The position numbers and the translations under genes were made by a program. Positions 43,234 to 52,157 of a stretch of 64,000 nucleotides of DNA are shown here, in pieces. The notes under the pieces are model-generated. The model was not told the DNA's origin. It made no database searches and worked only from the letters and a program-made list of their open reading frames with translations. The stretch is from contig JALQPE010002192.1 of the NCBI GenBank assembly GCA_030407315.1, forward strand, positions 1 through 64,000, in the 5' to 3' direction. This stretch comes from Asparagopsis taxiformis (Eukaryota; Rhodophyta; Florideophyceae; Bonnemaisoniales; Bonnemaisoniaceae). Positions within the stretch are counted from its first letter, which is position 1. Every line of letters starts with the position of its first letter.

Positions 43234-44567
43234 CACAGGTGGATTCCTGCACAACGTTGCTTCTTGCTGCCCTGTCGTTTTCGCAGACTTCAAGTTCAAC
43301 TTCTGAGGTAAGGCAATCTAAGAGATCTCTTATCGGAACGGCAGTAGGGAAACGACATGTGTTCTTAAAACGCTCTATTATCGGAACTGCGTTTATTTCA
43401 ATGGCAAATCACAGAATTGTGCGATGGAAGGACTCGACGAGCAGGAATGCTGGGGTCCTCGATCCTGGGGAGGAGGAGGACTTGAACAGCAATACTCTAT
43501 CTCGAGACTATGCACTACGCAATGCTACAGTAGTGCCCATCGAAAAGCCGTCTTGGCTGCACATTTCCCAACGAGCTCTTTTCCATGCCATGGATATTTC
43601 GATGCCCACGGAGGCAGAACGAAACGTGGAACAGTCTACGCATTTGCAGGTTACTCTTTCAAAGCGTCGCCGACTGTCTGGTTCGAAAGAAGCACGCCGT
43701 ACTGGTACATCCTCTTCATCTTCTTCCGCTGTATCCAACCTTTCTCCGTCTGACTTACAGTCTATTCCGATTATTACCTCTGCACTACGGCAGCTTACAC
43801 AGTTCTTCAACACTTCCCGGAAACAGATGAAAATGGAATTGGTCAAACAAGCATTCTTCCTCATCCACCGAGATATGAAGGCAGCTGTGGATGTTTCTCC
43901 TGCCCATGCTGTTTCCACAACAGAAATGTGTCCACCTGACTCTATTCCGACAACTTCGAGAGCTTACGGAACAGGAGAAGAAGCTCTCGAAGTGTACTCA
44001 AATGATTCCATCTTCTCAAATTTCATTCTGAGCCGTCCTGAGCTTCACATTCAGGTTACTTACATAGTTCAGGTGAGCGGTGATATCGATGGTGAAAACA
44101 TTGCGAGTACGCGAGTGGAGAAGTTGGCTGTCTGTTCATTCTCCTTTCTTACTCTAGCTATGATATTGTTATGCAGTTTTTGCCAATGTACACAACTGGA
44201 GATGCTCTGTCATGAACCTCATGCTATTCAAGCATGTTATAAGATTGCAATATGCCTCCAAGGTTTATTTAACGAAGCCCTGAAACAACAGCCTACATCT
44301 CATTTTGGGAAGGATGGATTCCCCTTGCGCGTTACATGGGGACATCTTGAGCTCCGGGACTACCTCATGGGAGGTGACTGCCTCACGGGGATCATTAGAA
44401 AGAAGAGAAACCTAACAGCACAAGAATACGAGTATGTCCGTTTCGTTTCAGGCTTCAGACATACTGAGCGCTCAGAAGATAACCCAGCAAACAGACCAGT
44501 TTCCAATCATGATTGTGTACCTCTCGAGGAGGGTGATGAACTTGGTATTTCTTTAATTGGCATGTAG
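43234..44567 (+). CDS. ORF-A of TE-b, 3' part
   Basis: Continues the frame of 32262..32598. SCTTLLLAALSFSQTSSSTS, VGKRHVFLKRSIIGTAFIS and IVRWKDSTSRNAG follow TE-a closely. KRRRLSG and ALRQLTQFFNTSRKQMKMEL are conserved, and the end EGDELGISLIGM corresponds to ELGISLIDV and ELGISLVV of the other copies. An apparent GTG start at 43239 is not needed. Convergent with ORF-B, 126 bases away. Confidence 0.87.
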
Positions 44568-44693
44568 AACTGTTCTAGCTGGAACACCGCCGTCTTCATG
44601 TGACTGTAGTAGTTCCCATTGCTTGCCTCTGCTCCGCAATGTATGCTTCAGAATAATTAAACTAGTTCTTCCATGTTCATCTCACTACCTGTA

Positions 44694-46388
44694 TCATTTT
44701 ATGTACTCCTCTGCCCTTTTCTCTGACACACTATACCCCACCACATCATTGACCACATCTTCCGATATTAACTTGCCTATTCTACATGGTTCTTCCACAC
44801 CACGGAATATGACATACGGCATATGCACTCTCAATGTTCCCCACAACATGTCACCAGCCCTTCCTCTTTTCCTTTGCGTTGTAGGTTCCCATTCAATGCG
44901 GAAACATTTCTTTCTTTCGCTTCTCCACCCTTCTAGACTCCCGTCACCATCGAACCCCCCGTGCACGCCACATATCGAGGGACATTCCTGCAGCTCCATT
45001 CCGTTCACATATTCACCTTGGACTACAGCACTACCGTTGCGAGCCAGACACCATACGTTCGATTTAGATCCGGCAATGCAGAACGAGCTACTGCCAATTG
45101 CAACAGATGTCGACTGTGCTTCCATCGTTTCCGAGCACAATATCGTACCAAACAACCGCAGAGCACATGGCCTCGCTGTTCCGTTCACGTCACCACACTC
45201 TTCATTCTCCTCCCCTTCCGAGTTGCTTATGTTACGCCTATGAACCAGAGACTCAGTTCGCCATCTGTGCCCCAATCCTAGCAGATCCAATAGTGTGGAA
45301 AAACTGGAACACGTAATGTTCACAGCTTCTCCGCCATTTCCAGCCACTGCCGCGTGAAGCCCTGGGTACACTTTGTAATACCCCCCTCGATAGGTTTCTG
45401 CTGTTCCCTTTAGCATTTCCCGGAATAGCTCAGTGCTCAATGAGATTGGAATCTGGACAGGTCCGGTAATAGCCGTTCCACTCGTGCATGCACCGTCAAT
45501 CTCACCATGTGGGTAGCCACCCCCTGGGGTTGACAAAGTGCTTCGATTAACCTGTTCCACGACTTTCTCTACCGCACGCTGCAGGAGCATTAACAAAACC
45601 TTACCAGCCGATACTGTTGATGCACAATTTAGAACCCTTTCGTTCCAACCAAGCCGAATCTCGCTAGCATTTCCAGAAAGCATTATATTTTCTAGTGTTC
45701 TCAGCCTTGTCTCCATACCACTGTATGTTTTGACGTCAAGTGCTGATTCCACTTTTGGCTTCTTCCTCTGCGGTGATATCGCTTCAGATTCTCCATCTGA
45801 TTGGTCATGACATTCTACTCTCTCCGCTTCGTAATCCACAGCCTCTCCATTGCTCGTTCGCCACGGTGTCGGGGGCTGGCCCCCCGACATCAACTTATTT
45901 CCGAGCAGAAACTTTACGTTTTCGTAGGCGACACAAGGATAATTCATTTCAGGAATAGCATCGTATAACAATCTGCCTTCTGCCACTGCCATTTCATTAT
46001 GACTCGGCTTCACAGCGTTCGAATGCCGCCACGTAGTGACTTCCAAGACTGATATCTCCTTTTCCTCCCTCGTCAACCTCACGACTGCATCATCCACATC
46101 CTTTCTATTCTGCTCCACCACACCGGGCGTGTACATTCCATCTCCTCTGTCTACGTCGATGCGGTCTCCCACTGACGGCTTACCACTGCAGACAGGATAC
46201 TGCTCAGGAAGTTTCATTTCCACAACCATAGCCTTCCACCATATTGCGTCATCGCCAACTTGGAACCATACGTCTATTTCCGTTCCGACACATGGGAGTG
46301 CATCTACGGCAGCTGCCCGCTCACGCTCACGACCAGCTTTCGCTTTTTCGCTCTGTCGCCTAATTCGCAATGATTCACGCCTCGTCAT
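44694..46388 (-). CDS. ORF-B of TE-b: Tudor/Agenet-like N-terminal domain protein, intact
   Basis: 564 residues, same start and same stop context as the TE-a copy. The N-terminal Tudor/Agenet-like block (TEIDVWFQVGDDAIWWKAMV) and the second barrel-like block (VGDRIDVDRGDGMYTPGVVE) are conserved. A linker with RKKPKVES follows. The C-terminus is conserved (TLSTPGGGYPHGEIDGAC; QIPISLSTELFREMLKGT; YPGLHAAVAG; FRIEWEP; LRVHMPYVIFRGVEEP). Differences from TE-a are scattered substitutions with no indel, which suggests protein-level constraint. Function unknown beyond a probable binding domain. Confidence 0.82.
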   Translation of the reverse strand: MTRRESLRIRRQSEKAKAGRERERAAAVDALPCVGTEIDVWFQVGDDAIWWKAMVVEMKLPEQYPVCSGKPSVGDRIDVDRGDGMYTPGVVEQNRKDVDDAVVRLTREEKEISVLEVTTWRHSNAVKPSHNEMAVAEGRLLYDAIPEMNYPCVAYENVKFLLGNKLMSGGQPPTPWRTSNGEAVDYEAERVECHDQSDGESEAISPQRKKPKVESALDVKTYSGMETRLRTLENIMLSGNASEIRLGWNERVLNCASTVSAGKVLLMLLQRAVEKVVEQVNRSTLSTPGGGYPHGEIDGACTSGTAITGPVQIPISLSTELFREMLKGTAETYRGGYYKVYPGLHAAVAGNGGEAVNITCSSFSTLLDLLGLGHRWRTESLVHRRNISNSEGEENEECGDVNGTARPCALRLFGTILCSETMEAQSTSVAIGSSSFCIAGSKSNVWCLARNGSAVVQGEYVNGMELQECPSICGVHGGFDGDGSLEGWRSERKKCFRIEWEPTTQRKRGRAGDMLWGTLRVHMPYVIFRGVEEPCRIGKLISEDVVNDVVGYSVSEKRAEEYIK

Positions 46389-47378
46389 AGTTCCTCCACG
46401 AAATAAAGATACTACAACGCACTATCTGCAATTTTGTTTAGGACAAGTCTTCGTCGACTTCTTCACTAGATACTACTTCACCCATGTCTGTAACGTCCAA
46501 TTTTTCATTTTTTATCGTATGATACGAATTCACTACCTTGTTCCCTACTGCTGCACAAGTTTACAAATCCACTAATATTGCGTTTAAGATACTAGTAACG
46601 CTTAAAGCCAGGGCGGAACTCACTATTCAGGTCAATCTTGTGTATGCGGGAGTGACTTTATTACAAAATTTTGCGACTTCGACAGTTACTATGCCGTAGT
46701 ATCTGTGCTAAAAATCAACATAGATGGTGCCATTCTTTACTAAGTAATACTACAGGAACTAAACTCAAGTACAATTATCTACTCTTTCGACCGTACCCTA
46801 CCTATGGTAGAACAATGGCCATATCGAGATTAGCTAGTTCACGTCATACACTCTGTATCTCGCCTCTTTCATATGATTCTGCATGGACGTCCAAAACGTG
46901 ACGTCATCGAAGCGTATGGCGCGTTGGAACAGTCAGTACCACTCCATCCCTCTACCGTCACTACATTGCTACGACTACCACCAGTACCTCAGACCGGCGT
47001 GACCATCAATGTTCATGGTTCGAGTCCAACATGGTACTGTCATACATATGGTTCCCTCGTTTCGTGATTCCGGCAAGTAAATTCTAAAAATAATGGAATA
47101 TGCCACCTCCGGTCACCGTCATGACCAACGCGACGTGTCTTTGTCCTTTCCAATGTTATTTTTCCGTACAGTAGTGGAAAATTCCACCATGTCACGGTGC
47201 TTATACCCACTCCCACGGCGCAGTTTCATTCCATTACATTCTTTACGGTATTTCCACTACTTATCTATGGCACGGCGCCGGTAATTTCTGCGAATTTTTT
47301 ATGGTTTGCCATTCCACTAATTTCTAATGGTCCAGACCATAAAATTTACTGGTTTTTCAAAAAATTGCTTATCCTGTG
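46389..47378. repeat. Right subterminal region and terminal repeat of TE-b
   Basis: Collinear with 5608..6596 of TE-a over almost its whole length, including TCCGTACAGTAGTGGAAAAT and GCACGGCGCCGGTAATTTCT, and ending in the shared terminal repeat. No gene. Confidence 0.82.
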
Positions 47379-47380
47379 CT

Positions 47381-47448
47381 GCAACGTTACGGAAGACCAT
47401 CAAGCTTTGCAGGAGGATGAGGAGCTTGGAATATCCCTCGTCGTGTGA
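47381..47448 (+). CDS. ORF-A of TE-c, last 68 bases
   Basis: Completes the gene begun at 13569. After the CT duplicate the frame reads CNVTEDHQALQEDEELGISL and ends in TGA. The TE-d copy has the same ending uninterrupted, which fixes the insertion site of TE-b to the base. Confidence 0.9.
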
Positions 47449-47568
47449 CTTCTCCTTTCCCCTTATGCCTAGTAGACTCAAACAATAATGTAAACTGTAG
47501 TCTTCTTTGAAACCTTCAAACTTTTACCGTTCTCCTTTCATATTCTACTCATCCATTTATTTATCGCT

Positions 47569-49308
47569 CTATAGCAGGTACTTCTCGGCCAGTTTTTCCA
47601 TTCTTCCCGCTCCTACTGCCCTGTTCACTACTTCTTCGGACAGCAGTTTGGCTATTCTTCGCGGTTCGTCAATACCATGGATTAAAACATACGGTACGTA
47701 AACTCGCAAACAACCCCACTGTCCCTCTCCATTCCTTCCACGTTTCCTCTGCCCAACAGGCTCCCATTCCACCCGGAAACTCTTCACAACTCCGCTCCTT
47801 CGACTTCTTCCCCCATTAACACATCCACTGCGAACCTCTGAATGAATTGGGCACACCCCCTCTCGACTCTCAACCTCCATCTTCGAAACGTACTGTCCCT
47901 GCACTATTGTGCGATCCCTTCGAACTGCACACAGTGCAGATTGTTCCCTCCGCAGCGCACAGAACATGCTGCTCCCGATGCTCATCGATACCGGTCCATT
48001 CTCACTATTCCCTCCATCATCCTCACAAAGTGCCGTCCCCAATATTTGCAGGCTACTCTGTTTCCAAAACCTGTCTTCATTCTCTTTCTCTTCTTCTTTC
48101 CCGTCAGTAGTAGACACGTTACGGGTGTGCACAAGCATTTCGCTGCGCTGCAATAAAGATATTCCTAGCATGTCGGATAGCACAGCAAAGTTGCTGCAAA
48201 CCACTGTGATCGCTTCGTTTCCAGTTCCATGCATTGCCGAGTGTAAACTAGGATACACATTGTACCGACCTTCACCGTATAGGTCTATTGTTCCCTTCAG
48301 TAACTCTCGGAATATCCCGCTGCACAATGTAGCAGGAACTTGTATCGGAGAGGTCACGAGATTTCCGCACATCATAGCTCCGTCCACCATACTTGTAGAG
48401 AACACGCGACTAGAGCTTCCAGTCGGTATTCGTACAGCCTGTTCTACCATCTTCTCCACTCCTCTCCGCATCATTGACAACAGCATCAGACCAACATTAT
48501 CAACGATGCTGCTGGAACAATTAAACTTCCCAGCGTCCAACAACGACATTGCATCCTCCAGAACTCGCACCCTGGTCTCCAGCTGGCTCTCATTCGACGT
48601 CCTCTGTGCCCTCACTGCTCCATCTTCGGTTTTAACACGCTTGTAATCCGGCTCCCCAGCTTGCCGGCTATCCTCAGCGCTACTGTAGCTGGACTCCTCC
48701 GACAGTTCAATCTCCTCCCCCTCATCGTGACCGTCAACGTTTCCGACAGAGCATTTTCCTCTGCGCCACGCAGTCGGCTGCTGTCCGGCGCACATAATTC
48801 TCCGTCCGAGTAGGAACGTTCCATCATCATATCCCACGCAGGGATATCCCTTTTCCGGCATTGCATCGTACAGAATCCTGCCTTCAGCGATGATCTCTTC
48901 CTCGAATTTCGGCTGCACGCTACCCGAAAATCTCCAAGACCTTACATCCGAAAACACCACCTTTCTCCCACCTTGTATAATATGGATCATGATCACCGAC
49001 GCGCCGTCTCCATCCTTAGCGTCCCCAGATTCCACGACCCCGGGCACGTACACTCCACTTTCCCTCTCTACGTCTACGAGGGCTCCTGGTGGAGGAGCTC
49101 CCGTGCATACTGGAAACTCTTCGGGGAGGCTCAGTGACACCACCTTCCCGCCCCACCACATCCCCACACCAGACACCTCAAACCACACCTCGATCCTAGA
49201 CCCCACTTTCGGCAAGTCTTCGATACCGAGTACCCTCTCTTGGGCACGGTTCGCAATCGCTTTTTCGCTCTTGCACCTAATCCTCGCTGACTCACGCCTG
49301 TTCGTCAT
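47569..49308 (-). CDS. ORF-B of TE-c: Tudor/Agenet-like N-terminal domain protein, intact
   Basis: 579 residues, a divergent cousin of the family-1 ORF-B and almost identical to the TE-d copy over the part they share. Start MTNRRESARIRCKSEKAIAN, then SRIEVWFEVSGVGMWWGGKV and ALVDVERESGVYVPGVVES, the two barrel-like blocks. An acidic EGEEIELSEESS linker is followed by DYKRVKTEDG. The C-terminal part has IQVPATLCSGIFRELLKGT and YPSLHSAMHG, equivalent to family-1 blocks. It converges on ORF-A and lies nearest the right end of TE-c, as in all other copies. Confidence 0.82.
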   Translation of the reverse strand: MTNRRESARIRCKSEKAIANRAQERVLGIEDLPKVGSRIEVWFEVSGVGMWWGGKVVSLSLPEEFPVCTGAPPPGALVDVERESGVYVPGVVESGDAKDGDGASVIMIHIIQGGRKVVFSDVRSWRFSGSVQPKFEEEIIAEGRILYDAMPEKGYPCVGYDDGTFLLGRRIMCAGQQPTAWRRGKCSVGNVDGHDEGEEIELSEESSYSSAEDSRQAGEPDYKRVKTEDGAVRAQRTSNESQLETRVRVLEDAMSLLDAGKFNCSSSIVDNVGLMLLSMMRRGVEKMVEQAVRIPTGSSSRVFSTSMVDGAMMCGNLVTSPIQVPATLCSGIFRELLKGTIDLYGEGRYNVYPSLHSAMHGTGNEAITVVCSNFAVLSDMLGISLLQRSEMLVHTRNVSTTDGKEEEKENEDRFWKQSSLQILGTALCEDDGGNSENGPVSMSIGSSMFCALRREQSALCAVRRDRTIVQGQYVSKMEVESREGVCPIHSEVRSGCVNGGRSRRSGVVKSFRVEWEPVGQRKRGRNGEGQWGCLRVYVPYVLIHGIDEPRRIAKLLSEEVVNRAVGAGRMEKLAEKYLL

Positions 49309-49500
49309 GATTCCCCTTCCAAATTAGTTGTAATACTAGAGAAGACGACAATTTAACAATGCAGTTGATGCAATACCATCTTTTCACTACGGCGATACAG
49401 CCTAATATATGTGTACATACTCATGATGAATCATCTACTCCGTAACGTCATTGCGTTTACCACGAAATGGCATGACTCGCTGATCGATTCTCATACTCAA
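49309..49500. other. Upstream flank of ORF-B in TE-c
   Basis: Mirrors 58381..58569 of TE-d closely (for example TCATGCCATTTCGTGGTAAA in inverse), so it is conserved leader or promoter sequence of ORF-B. Confidence 0.5.
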
Positions 49501-50700
49501 CTTACTCGAGCAAAGCTCAATCCGGCATGTCAACCAGCCCGGATTGCGATTCCGACCATTTTTAAATTCAATTTTTCTTCACATTCCCTTTTAATTACCC
49601 ATTATAGCTCCCGATCAAACTACATTTCGTGATTGGTAGTTCAGATTAATTTGGCTGATCCTCAGCTACTTCCCTCTCGAGAGTATATATAGTGTCTTTG
49701 GCTCCAGCGACCCGTACGGACGGGCCGGTTCGGTCGATGCAGACCCATACGCCAAACGTGAACAAGACCCGTCTGGTTCTCGCATGCCATATGGGTTTGC
49801 ATCGACCGAGCGGGCACAGCGGTTGTTCAAAATCGATCTTGGTAAGTAGAAGAAGTCAGGTTGTTACTAGACTTACTCGAGCAAAACTCAATCCGGCATG
49901 TCAACCAGCCCGGATTGCGATTCCGACCATTTTTAACTCCAATTTTTTTCAATTTTTCATATTCGCTTCTAATTACCCATTATAGCTCCCAATCACACGT
50001 GTGTAGTACTCCATTTCGTGATTGGTAGTTCAGATTAATTTCGCTGATCCTCAGCCACTTCCCTCTCGAGAGTATATATAGTTCCTCTGGCTACGACCCT
50101 TACGCCGGCGTACGGGTGCTTTTAAACGGACCCGTTCGCACACACCGGATCCCTATGCAAAGCGCGACGAACCAAACGGGTCTGGTTCGTCGCGTTTGGC
50201 GTACGGATCTGGTGTGTGCGAACGGGCATAGGGGTAGTTCAAAATCGATCTTGGTAAGTAGAAGAATTCCGGTTGTTTCTAGATTTACTCGAGCAAAACT
50301 CAATCCGGCATGTCAACCAGCCCGGATTGCGATTCCGACCATTTCTAACTCCAATTTTTTCTTCATATTCGCGTCCAATTACCCATTATAGCTCCCGATC
50401 AAACTACATTTCGTGATTGGTAATTCAGACTAATTTTGTGGATCCTCTATCACTTCCCTCTACAGATTGTATAGTGAATGACAGGTACTACTGCGGCAAG
50501 GTCCCATACGTAAATTGATTCTCTGGCTACAACGAACCCTATGCCCGCTCGCATGCACCCGATCCATATGCGAAGCGGGACGAACCAGACGGGTCTGGTT
50601 CGTCTCTTTTTGCATACGGATCGGGTGCATGCGAGCGGGCGTAAGGGTCGTTCAAAATCGATCTTGGTAACCGGCAGAATTCCGGTTCTACGGATTCGTA
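49501..50700. repeat. Three tandem 370-415 base units with embedded palindromes
   Basis: Units start at 49501, 49872 and 50284 with TTACTCGAGCAAA.CTCAAT and CCGGCATGTCAACCAGCCCG. They continue through AATTACCCATTATAGCTCCC, and through CTCTCGAGAGTATATATAG in the first two. Each contains a palindrome of 100-150 bases centred near 49770, 50170 and 50590, whose loops carry GACGAACCA..CGGGTCTGGT, and ends with GTTCAAAATCGATCTTGGTA. TE-d has only one such unit (57970..58380, inverse), so two were gained here. Confidence 0.88.
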
Positions 50701-50722
50701 TGCATACGCGGTTGAAGTATTA

Positions 50723-50814
50723 GCATTCCAATACTTCAGGTGCTTACGCCCCCAAACATGACAGACTATAGTCTGTCATGCTTTGGGGCGTAAGCACCTG
50801 AAGTATTGGAATGC
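50723..50814. repeat. 92-base near-perfect hairpin, insertion relative to TE-d
   Basis: GCATTCCAATACTTCAGGTG plus CTTACGCCCC, a short arm with CATGACAGACTATAGTCTGT, and the mirror. TE-d has uninterrupted sequence at the matching place (about 57914..57930), so this is a mobile or expanded palindrome. Confidence 0.92.
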
Positions 50815-51576
50815 CAATCTGCAGATATGAAGATTATGACCGCGACGCCAAACCATTTCCTGACCTTCTGTACAATGTCAATCCCTCCACTCTTCACTTC
50901 ATTGTAATTCCCGCGTTCACTACGGCCCCATCGCCCAATTGACCTCCCTTCCAGCACTACCATACTATACTACCTATCAATTATTTCCTAGCTTTCATCT
51001 TCTCACCTACCTCAACATAGGAAATTTCCCTCGTCCACAGCAACGCCAGAGTATATTCCAAGAAACATTTTCATACATGCACCTAGCCTACAAGTAGCTC
51101 ACCTTAAGACATTGCCCATGCGTAATTTCATTTCCATCATGTCCCAAATTACACCTACTGTAATGGAACCACCAAAACCAGTGAAACCAGCCTCCCAAAC
51201 CAGTCCATGCACTGGTTTCAACCACCCTCCGTACTGTACCCGTCGCTGGTTTGCCATTCCCGTCATTCCATAGCTGAAATTAGTAATTTCAATGGTTTTT
51301 TTCCACCCACCGCCGGCCGCCAGCGTATGGACGGGCGCAAATCTAAAACCATCAAAAAAATCATGCCCAACTACAGTACAGAACCAGCCTTTCAGCCTGG
51401 CCTGGCCAATGCTTTTCTCTGGTTTTTTTCCATCCCATTTCTCTACTGTATCCAGCCACGTCGCGTGGTTTTTTCCACTAAAATTTACAAATTTTGCTCT
51501 GGCCGGCTATTCCATCCAAATCTACTGGTTCAAACCAGTGAAATCAATGGTTTTCTCAAAAATTGCTCATGCTGTG
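50815..51576. repeat. Right terminal region of TE-c
   Basis: Inverse copy of 57152..57910 with few differences. Rich in CACTGGTTT / AAACCAGTG motifs near the end (51180..51545), ending TTGCTCATGCTGTG. No gene; the open frames here are mirrored in TE-d because of the repeat. Confidence 0.85.
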
Positions 51577-52157
51577 TTTGTTCCATGCGCATAAATAAAG
51601 TGTGTTTTGCGAAGAGCGTACGCACTTACTTACGTATGACGCCATTGGTACTAGAGATGGAGCCGCGAGTTGCCGGACTCCTAGTTCCACAAAGTTGAGT
51701 TCGCATAATCCAATGGAGAGCCGGCACCTGGCCAATGAAGTGGAAAATAATACCCGGTATAGTTTTTTGGCTCCAGTGACAAGTGGAGTATTGTGACTGA
51801 TGGCTGTCTGCTGACCAATAGGGAGCCGGCACCTGGCCAATGAAGTGGAAAGCAATACCCGGTATAGTTTTTTGGCTCCAGTGACAAGTGGAGTACTATG
51901 ATTCATGGCAATGGGATGGTTTTGGGAACGAAGGAATTGTGTGTGGGAAGTCCTTCGTCGAGGAATGACAGATGGCCGAATACAATTGGAGCGCGTGGAA
52001 GGTGAATCAATAACTGATATTTCACGTTTAGACGTGTAGGGAGATCGTTTCCCGCCAAATACCACCTTGAAAGAGGAATATCTCTTGATCGTGTAGTAGG
52101 AGAGAAAAGGTATCTTTGTTATCCTGAAAGGCTTCTCTACGCGTCCAAATCTTTGCA
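51577..52157. repeat. Flank of the TE-e ParB/2OG gene with a direct repeat
   Basis: A block of about 80 bases (GGAGCCGGCACCTGGCCAAT ... CAGTGACAAGTGGAGTA, with a CAATACCCGGTATAG core) occurs at about 51715 and 51821. Related palindromes lie on the other side of the gene at 56039..56290. Confidence 0.8.

Larger units (their letters stand above)
15145..47378. mobile_element. TE-b: complete 32-kb family-1 transposon with DNA/chromatin-modification genes
   Basis: Left end CACAGGATAAGCAAAAATAG at 15145. The right end read inward is CACAGGATAAGCAATTTTTT at 47378, so the first 14 bases are identical. CT at 15143..15144 and CT at 47379..47380 is the target duplication. The undisturbed target (CCTCCCTGCAACG) is present on the minus strand in the ORF-A paralog around 59971..59990. 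Contents in order: subterminal repeats, transposase ORF-C (-), ORF-D (+), ORF-E (+), ORF-A (+, split by TE-n) and ORF-B (-). Without TE-n it would be about 21.6 kb. Superfamily: CACTA/EnSpm by transposase type, CAC ends and short target duplication. Confidence 0.92.
6597..51576. mobile_element. TE-c: family-2 CACAG-ended transposon, host of TE-a and TE-b
   Basis: The right end, read inward, is CACAGCATGAGCAATTTTTG at 51576, repeated in the opposite direction at 57152 (TE-d). The element keeps ORF-C (6597..9509), an ORF-E remnant, a truncated ORF-D, ORF-A (split by TE-b) and ORF-B (47569..49308). Its intergenic palindromes are all of the TTGGTCGAGCAA type and are not found inside TE-a or TE-b. 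Its left end lies outside the window, beyond TE-a. The two bases after 51576 are TT. The insertion target at this end was not confirmed. Confidence 0.75.
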
